Source: an uncultured Aliterella sp. | GTDB lineage: Bacteria; Cyanobacteriota; Cyanobacteriia; Cyanobacteriales; Chroococcidiopsidaceae | Assembly (NCBI GenBank): GCA_905479905.1 | Contig: CAJQOK010000398.1 | Coordinates: 1-12,264 of the forward strand | DNA length: 12,264 nt | Reading direction: 5' to 3' | In this document: in pieces, positions 1 to 7,650 of the stretch | Layout: the number at the start of each line of letters is the position of its first letter | How positions within the stretch are numbered: the first letter of the stretch is position 1 | The notes under the pieces: generated by a model | Database searches by the model: none | Told to the model about the DNA's origin: nothing | What the model saw: the letters and a program-made list of their open reading frames with translations, nothing else | Translations under genes and position numbers: made by a program

Positions 1-219
1 GACCGGGGCGATAAATTTGCTGATTACCAAGAAATAGCCAGCTTGCGCGAGTACGTTTTAATCAGCACTAAACGCCAAAGGGTTGATTGTTTTCGGCGTG
101 GTGAGCAAGGGCTGTGGTTATTACAGTCTTATCGGTCAGAGCAAGTATCATTTCGGTTGGATAGTCTTGATTTTGAGGGAACAATAACAGAGCTTTACGA
201 GGATGTAACGTTGAGATGA
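1..219 (+). CDS. Uma2 family endonuclease (DUF820), C-terminal part only
   Basis: The frame is open from the first base of the window to a TGA at 217-219, giving about 72 residues of a protein whose start lies left of the window. The residues DRGDKFADYQ, then SLREYVLIS and VDCFRRGEQGLW, match the C-terminal half of the Uma2/DUF820 family, which is very abundant in cyanobacteria and has a PD-(D/E)XK nuclease-like fold. The lysine of RGDKF sits where the family usually has its late catalytic lysine; the acidic residues that would complete the site are outside the window. The end (ITELYEDVTLR) resembles the usual family tail. The role is unproven; Uma2 proteins are generally treated as putative endonucleases linked to mobile DNA. 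The stop overlaps the next gene's start as ATGA, suggesting translational coupling. Confidence 0.85.
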   Translation, partial: DRGDKFADYQEIASLREYVLISTKRQRVDCFRRGEQGLWLLQSYRSEQVSFRLDSLDFEGTITELYEDVTLR

Positions 220-701
220 ACACAAGAATATCACTAGAGCGCAGCTTAAAAATCGTCTCTGGTGGTCAGACGGGAGCAGACCGAGCAGCGCTCGATTGGG
301 CTATAGCTAATCAAATTCCTCATGGAGGTTGGTGTCCCAAAGGGCGTAAAGCAGAAGATGGTATTATTGCTCCACGCTATAACTTAACTGAAACGCCATC
401 ATCTGAGTATTCTGAGCGGACTCAATGGAATGTCCGTGATTCTAATGGAACTGTTGTATTTTCAATTTCTGAAGCAATCTTTGCAGGGACTTTATTGACT
501 ATTGAATCAGCTAAAAAATACGAAAAGCCGTACATACATATATGTGAAAAGTTAGTTAATGTCAATACTATTAATCAATTTCAATTATTTCTCTCAAATT
601 TTGGCATAGAGAACCTTAATGTTGCGGGGCCCAGAGCATCAGACGAACCAGAGGTTTACCAGTTCGTTATGGAAATTCTTGACCGTGCCTTGATTATTTG
701 A
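216..701 (+). CDS. SLOG-fold 'putative molybdenum carrier' protein (cpMoCo, PF12694-like)
   Basis: The 161-residue product is close to full family length. Residues 15-27 carry the signature SGGQTGADRAALD, a phosphate/nucleotide-binding loop of the SLOG (lysine-decarboxylase-like Rossmann) fold. It is followed by GGWCPKGRKAEDG (37-49), the ET pair at 59-60, NVRDSNGT (72-79) and a GT..T...A helix start near 91-99, all typical of the Pfam family named 'putative molybdenum carrier'. That name comes from a structural comparison. Related SLOG proteins are thought to bind nucleotide-like ligands, so the true ligand is unknown. There is no signal peptide, so it is probably cytoplasmic. The ATG at 216 lies inside the stop of the upstream Uma2 gene, so the two are probably co-transcribed. 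I am sure of the family and not of the function. Confidence 0.85.
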   Translation: MNTRISLERSLKIVSGGQTGADRAALDWAIANQIPHGGWCPKGRKAEDGIIAPRYNLTETPSSEYSERTQWNVRDSNGTVVFSISEAIFAGTLLTIESAKKYEKPYIHICEKLVNVNTINQFQLFLSNFGIENLNVAGPRASDEPEVYQFVMEILDRALII

Positions 702-779
702 AATGACTACCAGGTTCAAAATAAATTGTTAATAAAGCAGTTAAAGTGGCAAGAGTTATTTCCAGTAATTATGAATTAA

Positions 780-808
780 TTGCTCCCCTTTTTGAGAGAA
801 TATATACT
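780..808 (+). promoter_or_regulatory. Possible sigma-70-type promoter for the LRR gene
   Basis: TTGCTC (780-785) and TATACT (803-808) are separated by 17 bases and lie about 30 bases before the ATG at 838. The -10 box is a good match and the -35 box is weak. The spacing is ideal, but in AT-rich DNA such pairs occur by chance, so this is only a candidate. Confidence 0.3.
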
Positions 809-837
809 CTTAACTGCTGTAACAAAAGAAATATTTT

Positions 838-1539
838 ATGTCATTTTGCAAGAACTTATCTCTACTTAAAATCCTAGTGACTTGTTTAGTCCTAGGGGCT
901 TACTCTAGTGGCTCTGCCGTCCAGACATTGGCATTGGAAAATGCAAAGTCCGTCAAGAAGTTAAGAATCACGGCTGACGAAAATAGAGAAAAGCTAAGTA
1001 AAATAGGGGAATTCTCCAATTTAGAAGAGCTTGAAATACATTGCCTTGAAAAACTTGACCGTATTCCAGATGGAATTGGGAAATTAAAGAAACTCAAAAT
1101 TTTGAATATGGATGAGGGGAACGGCTGCGTGATGAATCCTCAATTGCCAGAAAGCATTGGAAACTTGACCCAGTTAAAGGAACTGAATCTTTATGGCGCT
1201 CAAGATATTTCTGGAGAATTTGAGCAACCAAGAGGAAGAAAACTACTGCCCCAAAGTTTGAGCAAGTTGAAGAAACTTGAAAAGTTAAATCTCGGTAGGA
1301 ATGGGTACAGAACCATTCCTCAAGTGGTATTTTCAATTCCAAGCATTAAAGAGCTTAATTTAGCGTTTAACGATCTTGCTGATTTACCGAAAGACCTGTT
1401 GAAACTCCCTCATCTTTCTAAAATTATTCTTGGCAATAACTATAAAATCACCTGCTCTCCCTTAAAGCAGGCAGAACTTACTAAAAGATTTAAGAACATT
1501 CACTTAGACTTTGAAAATGAATATCCTTGTCCAGAATAA
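838..1539 (+). CDS. Secreted leucine-rich-repeat protein
   Basis: The product is 233 residues. It starts with a signal peptide: a short basic stretch, a hydrophobic core LLKILVTCLVLGAYSS (9-24), and probable cleavage after SGSA near 27. From about residue 58 to 205 there are five or so leucine-rich repeats of about 23 residues with the pattern LxxLxxLxLxxxxxxxIPxxI. Clear examples are NLEELEIHCLEKLDRIPDGI (61-80), the repeat with LPESIGNLTQLKELNL (103-118), KLKKLEKLNL (143-152) and IKELNLAFNDLADLPKDL (170-187). Cysteines at 206 and 231 near the end could form a disulphide cap. LRR proteins are binding scaffolds; the partner here is unknown. The ATG is chosen because it begins the signal peptide. 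Only a weak purine-rich ribosome site (AAAAGAAA) precedes it. It is a single gene with no partner in the same direction. Confidence 0.8.
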   Translation: MSFCKNLSLLKILVTCLVLGAYSSGSAVQTLALENAKSVKKLRITADENREKLSKIGEFSNLEELEIHCLEKLDRIPDGIGKLKKLKILNMDEGNGCVMNPQLPESIGNLTQLKELNLYGAQDISGEFEQPRGRKLLPQSLSKLKKLEKLNLGRNGYRTIPQVVFSIPSIKELNLAFNDLADLPKDLLKLPHLSKIILGNNYKITCSPLKQAELTKRFKNIHLDFENEYPCPE

Positions 1540-1548
1540 GGAAAACTC

Positions 1549-1661
1549 TCAGTGCAGCGACTTAAACCTAACCTCAATAATCTTTCATACCGAAGAACTA
1601 TCGGTTTGGGAAATAACATTGCCCTTCTCATCCTGGAACACAAGCTTCTGAACTGAATAGC
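1549..1661 (-). pseudogene. Decayed copy A of a three-copy family (C-terminal module only)
   Basis: On the minus strand this reads VQKLVFQDEKGNVIS, QTDSSSV, a TGA stop, then KIIEVRFKSLH and a stop at 1549-1551. It aligns almost residue for residue with the end of copy B (9549-9746), where the TGA position is a glycine (GGC). Only about 35 codons are recognisable; no start or upstream domain can be seen. It lies 9 bases after the LRR gene, on the opposite strand. The function of the family is unknown to me. The homology to copies B and C is seen directly in the sequence and extends to the DNA level. Confidence 0.75.
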
Positions 1662-1880
1662 ACGAATATGAGGGTAAGTTGATAGCTGAAACCTCTATAG
1701 GCTAGTAATTGAAACCGCCTAAACTTTCCTTAACTTGGTGCCATTTGGCTATGATTCTCTTACCAAAGCCGAACGTTTTCTCGCCCATGATATCGATAAA
1801 ATAATTTCCCTTCTAGAATGAGTTATCCCTATTCTCATGAAACCCCTCCCTACCAGTTATTTGCAAGCTGTTGTCCTGTA
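1662..1880. other. Non-coding spacer, no gene recognised
   Basis: About 220 bases between fragment A and the inverted repeat. Short open frames exist on both strands (for example a minus-strand frame of about 28 codons beginning MGEKTFGFGK near 1790), but none has a ribosome site or a recognisable family. It may be further eroded debris of the element that carried fragment A. Confidence 0.4.
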
Positions 1881-1935
1881 CTAAGTAAGGACAGTGGTGG
1901 TATCAAGCTTTTAATACTACCCTGTTCTTACTTAG
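1881..1935. repeat. Long imperfect inverted repeat (possible terminator or small-element remnant)
   Basis: The left arm begins CTAAGTAAGGACAG and the right arm ends CTGTTCTTACTTAG. The arms are about 25 bases each with a few mismatches, mostly G/A changes that would still pair as G-U in RNA, plus one bulge and a short loop around AAGCTT. It begins 11 bases past the stop of the minus-strand DUF4394 gene, where a terminator would be expected. There is no U-run after the hairpin on that strand, so a typical intrinsic terminator is not certain. A remnant of a miniature element is the alternative. Confidence 0.55.
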
Positions 1936-1945
1936 TTGAAATAAA

Positions 1946-2749
1946 CTATTTGTTACTAGAAATAGGAGAAACAGCTACCCCAATTAGATTACCTTCCTGG
2001 AAGTTACCCATCATTTTAGCCACTCCGGTTGACAAATCTACGGTATACAAGGACTTGCTAAAAACAATAAATCCAAAATTATTGCCCTTACTATCGGTAA
2101 CAATATCAAATCCAGCTACTGGTGGCAGGTTAATTTTTAGCGCTCCTACGGTGCTTAAAACACCATCGTTGGGCGGATTTTGGGCTACCAAGTTATTAGA
2201 AACGTAGTCTAGATTGTAAAGCTTGGTGGCAGTAGCCCCAGCTTTAGAATTAGTATAGGCAGCCGCCGTAATACCCAAGCCTTGAGTAGGGTTGTAGTTT
2301 AATGTTTTATCGCTAGTAACAAATCCTGTTTCAACGTTAATCCTATAATTTTGACCGTTGTTTGCTACCACCCTCAGCCTATCTGCAACTGGGTTGAAAT
2401 CTACCCCTGCTTGAAATCCACCATTAAAGCTGACGGATAAGGTACTAACTTTAGTCGCAACGGCGTTGTCGGTATTAACTGTATATATTTTGTCTGTGTC
2501 TGTAATGGCATAAAGCATACGGTTAGCTGGGCGGAAATCTATGCCTATAACATTTCCATCTACCCCCTTAATCTTCATAGCTTGAGCAGAACGTCGAGAC
2601 TTGGAATTATAATTTACTAAAGTATTATTGCTAGTCAATCCAACTATTTTATACATTTCTTGGCTGGTAGCTAGTGCGCTAACGAAAGTTTGCAGACTAG
2701 CTAACATAGATATTGCGATTGTGACTTTTCCTAATTGATTAAGTTTCAT
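1946..2749 (-). CDS. Secreted DUF4394 domain protein
   Basis: The product is 267 residues. Residues 1-26 form a signal peptide (KLNQLGKVTIAISMLASLQ, cleavage near VSA). The rest matches DUF4394, a beta-propeller-like domain found in secreted bacterial proteins. Typical segments are IVGLTSNNTLVNYN near the start, GNVIGIDFRPANRMLYAITD, the second block GVDFNPVADRLRVVANNGQN followed by YRINVETG, and AAAYTNSK..TATKLYNLDY. The family's role is unknown; it is exported and probably extracellular or periplasmic. The start is supported by GGAGGG on the minus strand (2753-2758), a few bases before the ATG. It is convergent with the LRR gene, with 400 bases of debris between them. No lesions are seen. 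Confidence 0.88.
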   Translation of the reverse strand: MKLNQLGKVTIAISMLASLQTFVSALATSQEMYKIVGLTSNNTLVNYNSKSRRSAQAMKIKGVDGNVIGIDFRPANRMLYAITDTDKIYTVNTDNAVATKVSTLSVSFNGGFQAGVDFNPVADRLRVVANNGQNYRINVETGFVTSDKTLNYNPTQGLGITAAAYTNSKAGATATKLYNLDYVSNNLVAQNPPNDGVLSTVGALKINLPPVAGFDIVTDSKGNNFGFIVFSKSLYTVDLSTGVAKMMGNFQEGNLIGVAVSPISSNK

Positions 2750-3258
2750 TTACCCTCCAATGGGCTTATTTTTCAGTGACAGGACTATTATTTAGTACAT
2801 TTAATTTAATTGAACGATGGTATCTATCCTCAAATGCTTGCTATACAAAACTTGTAAACTACAAAACTCGAAAACCTACACTGTTCGTCTCATCCTAAGC
2901 TAGGTTAACTGGCTCGGAAAACCGTAATTTTACTTGCTTGTGTTCAGTTAACTAAATTTCAAGCCCGTAATTTTACAGGAGTTTATCCAACTAAATAAAA
3001 AGATGAGTAGAATTTTTCTAAAAATAGAGTAGAAGGGAACAACAATGGTAGGAAGGAATGGTACGTTTGTTAAGGTAGAACCTTTGTTTGGCAAAGACTT
3101 GAGCAAACGGGCTAATTGGGGGTTGATTTTGGGCGAGTGCAGACTTTCCCAATTTCTTGATATACACTTTTGCTTTTTCCCACACTCCCTAACAGCTTGA
3201 AACTCTTTGTAAATCAGTCGTTTTAGCTTAACTTAGTACCATTCGCTTCTGAACTATA
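2750..3258. other. Spacer of about 500 bases with minor repeats
   Basis: No gene can be supported. It holds a 12-base direct repeat CCGTAATTTTAC at 2922-2933 and 2965-2976. Near-inverted GTTAACTG/CAGTTAAC arms lie at 2904-2911 and 2945-2952. There is also a stop-free minus-strand frame (2948-3232, 95 codons) with no ATG and no recognised family. The promoter of the DUF4394 gene should lie in its left part. The right edge is the border of the IS5-type element. Confidence 0.5.
2753..2758 (-). promoter_or_regulatory. Strong Shine-Dalgarno for the DUF4394 gene
   Basis: On the minus strand GGAGGG ends 3 bases before the ATG at 2747-2749. It is the best ribosome site in the window and fixes this start, which also begins a clean signal peptide. 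Confidence 0.7.
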
Positions 3259-3275
3259 TGAACCTATCCCACTAA
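3259..3275. repeat. Left terminal inverted repeat of the IS5-family element
   Basis: The sequence TGAACCTATCCCACTAA is repeated exactly, inverted, at 5634-5650. Confidence 0.85.
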
Positions 3276-3539
3276 CAAAATTCTGTTAATCCAAATGTGA
3301 ATTGTTGCCAGAGAAACAAAGGCGTTGAAACAGGCGGAAATTCTTTCCCATCGAACAACGAGCCTACGGTATTTCCGTTGAAACCATGCGAAACAACGCT
3401 CGATTTGAAAGCGAGGGACAGAAATTTTAATTGGTCTACCCCGATTTTTCTTTGTTTTCCGAGTTCGTTTTGGCAACTGGGGTCTGATACCGTGTTTACG
3501 CAAAGCCCTTCTCAAATCTTTTGAATCATAGCCTTTGTC

Positions 3540-3549
3540 CGCCGCCAAC
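3540..3549. repeat. Target-site duplication, left copy
   Basis: CGCCGCCAAC, identical to 5034-5043, flanks the IS4-family element. Confidence 0.93.
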
Positions 3550-3569
3550 CAATACTTCTCGGTTAAGAA
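3550..3569. repeat. Left terminal inverted repeat of the IS4-family element
   Basis: 20 bases, perfectly inverted at 5014-5033. Confidence 0.93.
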
Positions 3570-4962
3570 TTAAGCAGTGTTGAGAATAAAGAAAGTGAGT
3601 GGTTGACGTTTAGTACCCGCTCCTCTAGGGAGTGGAATTCTCGCTGGAAACTTAGAACGAGGTTTTTTAACTACTCTGGGATTTTTTCTGCCCTGTCTTT
3701 GAGAAATTGTTTGCTCCAAAATTTCCATGATCAGCTTGGAGAAAAAAAGGGTAGTTGCTCACTGTTAGCATCTTGGAAATCAGCAATAGCACAGGCGTTT
3801 AACTTTGAGAGTCCCCGTAAAACCTAAACGCAGTGGAGAGATACCCGCAGCAGTTGCGGCTTGAAACATTAAAGTGCGAACTGCATAATGGCTTAAAAGC
3901 CAACCGTAGACTTCTTGAACAACTTCGCGGGGTTTGAGAGAGCGAATAGGAGTTTTACGGCCATTGAGATGAGTTTTTAATTCATCAATAGTGTTTTCAA
4001 TTTCCCAACGCTGATGATATTCTGTGACCAACAACAAAGCCGGAAATAGCCCAATATCCACCAAACTGGTAATTAAACGATAAGTTTGCTGTCCATTCTC
4101 TGAGTCGATAGTGTATTCTATAACCCGTACCTGAATCCTTGATCCACCTTTGTGCTTGGATTTGCGGTCTGGAGCAATCTATGACAGATATGAGCCATCG
4201 TCTAAAACCTTGTCTACGGGAAATTTAACGTTCTTTGGCACTCGCCCCAAATAGTGGCATCCTTGATTTAAGGTGGCATGAACCATACGGTACGAATGTA
4301 ATCCTCTATCCCACATCAGGAGCATCCCTTGACTACAAGCTCGGAGTAATTTTAAAGCTCGTACTCTTTCTCCTATGCGGTAAGGACACATTAAGGCATC
4401 AACAATTAGATGCGTTCCCGCCTCAATTAGCAATACTAAACGTATTTTTGGAAAAGCAGCCCCGCGTACCCTTTCTACTGCCTGGGTATCCAAACACTCT
4501 GGCATTAGCAGCACTATCTGGGACATCCAATACCGTACCGTCTACTGCCATCACTCTTAGCCCTCCTAAAAATGCCCCTGGAGTTTGTACTGTTGCCAAT
4601 GGTCTGACTATCTTGTGAAACAGCCGGCTCATTGCCCAACATCCCAATCTCTGTCTGGCTTCACTAATTGAAGAACTGGTTGGTACTTTCCAATATTGCC
4701 CTAATCGCGTCCATTCTCTACTTAATCCATTCACCAGATTTTTCAGTACATCCCCCATTGCATCGGATGACCATAGATTCATGGCTATGACTAGACACAC
4801 TACCAACCCAGATGGCAATTTCCGCGAACGTTCTTCACCACTGTTTGTCTCTAATAGAGTTTCTCTAATCACTGATAGCGAAATTACTGTTTCTATCGCT
4901 TTAAATATTAACTCTGCTTCTAAGGTTGGCGTTATCAACGAGAAATCTTTTAGCAGCACCAA
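3570..4962 (-). pseudogene. IS4-family transposase, frameshifted and with an internal stop
   Basis: The N-terminus (from a TTG near 4962 with an AGGA just upstream) has the IS4 N-terminal domain, e.g. RKLPSGLVVCLVIAMNLWSS. The DDE core then starts with VMAVDGTVLDVPDS (first Asp). An extra G in a run of four (4460-4463 on the plus strand) shifts the frame inside GYPGSRKGTR/AAFPKIRLVLL. The second Asp is in MLLMWDRGLHSY. A TAG at 4179-4181 interrupts between DGSYLS and IAPDRKSKHK. The catalytic YREK signature is intact in YHQRWEIENTIDELKTH. Two more frame changes lie near 3797 and at the A7 run 3742-3748. A C-terminal tail, NPRVVKKPRSKFPAR, runs to a stop at 3570-3572. With at least four lesions no active protein can be made. 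Confidence 0.92.
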
Positions 4963-5013
4963 TTTTTCCTATCCCACTTCTTGGAGAACAATTATCACTT
5001 TACCTTCCTTTTG

Positions 5014-5033
5014 TTCTTAACCGAGAAGTATTG
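5014..5033. repeat. Right terminal inverted repeat of the IS4-family element
   Basis: Exact reverse complement of 3550-3569. Confidence 0.93.
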
Positions 5034-5043
5034 CGCCGCCAAC
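5034..5043. repeat. Target-site duplication, right copy
   Basis: CGCCGCCAAC, identical to 3540-3549. Confidence 0.93.
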
Positions 5044-5633
5044 ACCTTGACTCTTTTGCGGGGTCTTCCAGGAGAATTAGTTTTGACTGGCGTTGCTGTC
5101 TAAAAGCGGTATCACTTGTTCTCGTTCACTACCATTGGCTGGGGTACTGCAATTAACGCTTAGGCATCCCGTTGCCGTCTGTCAGAGTATGAATTAAAAT
5201 CTCTTTACCTTTATAACCATAAGCCACTTCCTCACCACCGCCTTTTCCAGGGGGAAAAAGAACCGTCAATCGCCCCATAACTCCAGTTAATTAATCCTGT
5301 CTCTGATGCGATTCCTAGTATCCGCATTTTGTAATCGTTCCAACGTTCCATCAGTTTGCCAACGTTTTAGCCACCTGTGGGCTGAACTTTTTGATACCCA
5401 TATTTCTCCTCTAGGCACATCACAAGGGCGGCAGCCCGTAATCAATACATACATTAAGGTGTTCAGTACATGACGGAAAGGCGCATGGGGCATTCCCCGT
5501 TCCCGCTTTTCTCCAACCTTTGTTATCACATCCTCAAACAACTTCCATTCTAAATCGCTTAATCCCTCAAATCTTCCCGCCATATTCCGTGTAGCTTCAT
5601 CAATCTGAGAAATACATTACCACATTTTTGACC

Positions 5634-5650
5634 TTAGTGGGATAGGTTCA
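5634..5650. repeat. Right terminal inverted repeat of the IS5-family element
   Basis: Exact reverse complement of 3259-3275. The transposase start at 5583 lies about 50 bases inside this end. Confidence 0.85.
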
Positions 5651-5923
5651 AAGACGTGTTGCGGTATATTCAACAGCTTGCTCGTACCGAAAAATTATCT
5701 GCTACAAAGTCGCCCACTGACGATAGTTCCCTCTGGCAAAATTTATAGTTGGCAGTAAGTCACGAATTCCTAGCTGCCAACCATAAAGATTTATATGAAA
5801 ACTGCTGAAATCAATGTTATCTAAAATTTTTACAGAAAAACATCTCCATATCAAGTTGCTGACAAACCTAGCAAAATGTGCGTGTGTGGTATGGTCGAAA
5901 GTAGCTATTAGGGGTGCGGTGTT
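5651..5923. other. Spacer upstream of the helicase operon, with an orphan coding tail and a hairpin
   Basis: Directly after the IS5 border, 5650-5748 reads KDVLRYIQQLARTEKLSATK and on to SLWQNL-stop in frame. This looks like the last 30 or so codons of a gene cut by the IS5 insertion, though I recognise no family and no 5' part can be found left of the element. An 8-base inverted repeat GTTGGCAG/CTGCCAAC (5748-5755 and 5774-5781, loop 18) overlaps that stop and could be its terminator or an operator for the operon. The operon's promoter should lie between 5782 and 5923; no strong box is visible. Confidence 0.4.
5910..5914 (+). promoter_or_regulatory. Ribosome binding site of the helicase gene
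   Basis: AGGGG ends 9 bases before the ATG at 5924 and supports that start over the overlapping upstream frame at 5814-6020. Confidence 0.5.
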
Positions 5924-7630
5924 ATGGAGAAATATACATTCAAATTCAATTCTTCTACTGCCTTATCAGCCCTGCAAGCTGGTAAATATGACCCTATCGA
6001 CTTCTACCAAGCACGTTTAGACCTATTTAATCTCTCGATAATGGCAGACTACGATCAACTAATTTGCCTACCTACACTAACTGCTATCGACAAATACTGG
6101 TATCAAATTGAAACAGCCCGAAAAGTCCTGAGACAACTGGGTGGACGCGCATTACTAGCGGATGAAGTAGGACTGGGCAAAACCATTGAAGCTGGACTAA
6201 TCATAGCCGAATACTTAGCAAGGGGTATGGTAAAGTCACTGCTGGTGCTAACTCCCGCATCTCTAGTTTCTCAGTGGCAATTAGAGTTAAGCGACAAATT
6301 TAATATCGCTACTATCACCACAGATAATCGTAATCCACAGCAACCTATAGATGAATTTTGGACGAATAATCCGCGAATTATCGCTTCATTAAACACAGCT
6401 AAGTCTGCTAAACATTATGACCACGTCACCAGTCGCACTTGGGACTTGGTAGTTATCGATGAAGCCCATCACCTAAAAAATCGCACAACCCTCAACTGGA
6501 AACTGGTTAACGCCCTCAATAAGCGGTTTATCCTCATGCTCACTGCTACGCCAGTGCAGAACTCCCTTGTGGAATTGTTTAATCTGCTGACTTTACTCAA
6601 ACCAGGACTACTACAAACAGAAGCCGCTTTTAAAAAAGAATATGTCGATTCTAGAAATGGACGAGTACCTAAGAATCAAGAAAAGTTACGCGCTCTGATG
6701 CGGGAAGTCATGGTACGAAATACCCGCGCCTTGGTAGATGTAAAACTACCCAAACGCTTTGCCACCACAATTACCGTTACACCATCAGCAGGCGAGGAGA
6801 AACTTTACCAGGACTTGAGCGAGTATCTACGTTCTTCAGAATCAAAACTAGACAGACTCTCTCGTACCAATTTGCTGATGCGGGCTGGTTCATCCCCTAA
6901 TGCTTTAGCAGACTCCCTCAAGCAACTGACTCTTCGCCTACCCGATGAAGAACTGAAGTCTTTAGCAAGACGAGCATCCCTTGTCAAGCAGGTTGAGAAA
7001 GCAAAAGCATTAGTAAAGATGCTCTTGCTTTCTCGTCAGAAAACCTTGGTTTTTACAACCCATAAAGCAACTAGCACCTATTTGGCTAAAACTCTGCAAG
7101 CGGCAAATATCCCCTTTGCAGAATTTACTGGCGGGATGTCACTTAAACAGAAAGATGAAGCGATCGCCTCATTTCGGGATACTGTTTCTGTCCTATTGGC
7201 ATCGGAAACAGGCGGAGAGGGACGTAACATCCAGTTTGCTAATGCAATTGTTAATTATGACCTGCCCTGGAACCCAATGAAAATAGAACAGCGCATTGGT
7301 CGTATCCACCGCATTGGACAAACCCAGGATGTTTTTATTTTTAACTTTTGTCTCAAGGGCAGTATCGAAGAATATATCTTAGGAATATTACACGACAAAA
7401 TTAATATGTTTGAACTGGTGGTTGGAGAGATTGAAACAATTTTAGGGAATGTGGATGATGAATTTGACTTTAGTGAAATTATCATGGATATCTGGCTCAA
7501 GCATCAGGTAAAACCAGAATTAGATACTGCCTTCGAGCAATTGGCAGATAATTTGCTCAAAGCAAAAAACCAGTATCAGCAAATTCAAGAACTAGATGAG
7601 CAGATTTTTGGCGAAGATTTTGAAGCTTGA
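5924..7630 (+). CDS. Compact SNF2-family DEAD/DEAH-box helicase (HepA/RapA-like ATPase)
   Basis: The product is 568 residues and apparently intact. Superfamily 2 motifs appear in order: motif I ADEVGLGKT (79-87), motif II DEAHH (179-183), motif III LTATP (206-210), then in the second RecA lobe motif V around GGEGRNIQFANAIVNYDLPW (430-449) and motif VI QRIGRIHRIGQ (456-466). SNF2 proteins are ATP-driven double-stranded DNA translocases that remodel protein-DNA complexes. This one has only about 75 residues before motif I and about 100 after motif VI, so it is near the minimal engine, shorter than RapA (about 970 residues). It carries no fused nuclease; a nuclease is encoded separately three genes downstream. 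It is the first gene of a four-gene unit. Whether the role is defence, repair or transcription recycling cannot be told from sequence. Confidence 0.93.
   Translation: MEKYTFKFNSSTALSALQAGKYDPIDFYQARLDLFNLSIMADYDQLICLPTLTAIDKYWYQIETARKVLRQLGGRALLADEVGLGKTIEAGLIIAEYLARGMVKSLLVLTPASLVSQWQLELSDKFNIATITTDNRNPQQPIDEFWTNNPRIIASLNTAKSAKHYDHVTSRTWDLVVIDEAHHLKNRTTLNWKLVNALNKRFILMLTATPVQNSLVELFNLLTLLKPGLLQTEAAFKKEYVDSRNGRVPKNQEKLRALMREVMVRNTRALVDVKLPKRFATTITVTPSAGEEKLYQDLSEYLRSSESKLDRLSRTNLLMRAGSSPNALADSLKQLTLRLPDEELKSLARRASLVKQVEKAKALVKMLLLSRQKTLVFTTHKATSTYLAKTLQAANIPFAEFTGGMSLKQKDEAIASFRDTVSVLLASETGGEGRNIQFANAIVNYDLPWNPMKIEQRIGRIHRIGQTQDVFIFNFCLKGSIEEYILGILHDKINMFELVVGEIETILGNVDDEFDFSEIIMDIWLKHQVKPELDTAFEQLADNLLKAKNQYQQIQELDEQIFGEDFEA
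7160..7167. repeat. HIP1 octamer
   Basis: GCGATCGC, the highly iterated palindrome of many cyanobacterial genomes, inside the helicase gene. It supports a cyanobacterial origin. Confidence 0.6.
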
Positions 7631-7650
7631 GAGATTGATTTAACTTGCAT

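Larger units (their letters stand above)
3550..5033 (-). mobile_element. IS4-family insertion sequence inserted in the IS5-family transposase
   Basis: This is a 1484-bp element. The left end CAATACTTCTCGGTTAAGAA (3550-3569) is an exact reverse complement of 5014-5033, so the terminal repeats are 20/20. It is flanked by identical 10-base direct repeats CGCCGCCAAC (3540-3549 and 5034-5043), the target duplication. That size is reasonable for IS4-family elements. The transposase gene fills the element on the minus strand but is broken. Deleting the element plus one duplication restores the IS5 reading frame across the junction (VKVL-AADKGYD), which fixes both borders to the base. Confidence 0.95.
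3264..5583 (-). pseudogene. IS5-family transposase, interrupted and frameshifted
   Basis: The N-terminal part (5583 down to about 5325) reads MAGRFEGLSDLEWKLFEDVI and ends in HRWLKRWQTDGTLERLQ, like the DUF4096 segment of IS5 transposases. The frame then changes and continues as ILGIASETGLINWSYGAIDG, with the first catalytic Asp in AIDG. Further frame changes lie near a G5 run at 5250-5254, near 5158-5163 and near 5088-5102. The gene is cut at 5043/3549 by the IS4 element. Joined across the cut, RKRVKVL runs into AADKGYDSKDLRRAL (second Asp), and the end has RFQIERCFAWFQRKYRRL with the catalytic Glu, stopping at 3264. All three DDE residues survive, but with at least four frameshifts and a 1.5-kb insertion the gene is dead. 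Confidence 0.88.
3259..5650 (-). mobile_element. IS5-family insertion sequence, split by an IS4-family element
   Basis: The outer ends are perfect inverted repeats: TGAACCTATCCCACTAA at 3259-3275 and its reverse complement at 5634-5650. Removing the inner element (3550-5033) and one copy of its target duplication leaves about 0.9 kb, the normal size for IS5-family elements. The transposase inside (minus strand) has a DUF4096-like N-terminus and a DDE core. I see no convincing target duplication at the outer borders (ATA on the left, AAG on the right), so the exact ends could be off by a base or two, or the duplication has been lost. The subgroup is not assigned. Confidence 0.85.

Noticed and set aside
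1818..2207. 129-codon plus-strand frame
   Set aside because: Most of it is antisense to the well-supported DUF4394 gene, and its front half runs over the inverted repeat.
2948..3235. Stop-free minus-strand frame of about 95 codons in the spacer left of the IS5 element
   Set aside because: It has no methionine or supported alternative start, no ribosome site and no recognised family; it is probably chance or old debris.
3297..3524. Plus-strand frames inside the nested elements (also 3603-3827, 4235-4618, 4781-5020, 4926-5156)
   Set aside because: All are antisense shadows of the broken transposase genes.
4423..4526. Programmed ribosomal frameshift in the IS4 transposase at the G4 run
   Set aside because: The gene has a separate in-frame TAG and two more frame changes, so decay explains it better. 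IS4-family elements normally encode their transposase in one frame.
5814..6020. 68-codon plus-strand frame before the helicase
   Set aside because: It overlaps the helicase start in another frame, and the helicase ATG at 5924 has its own ribosome site and a family-consistent protein.
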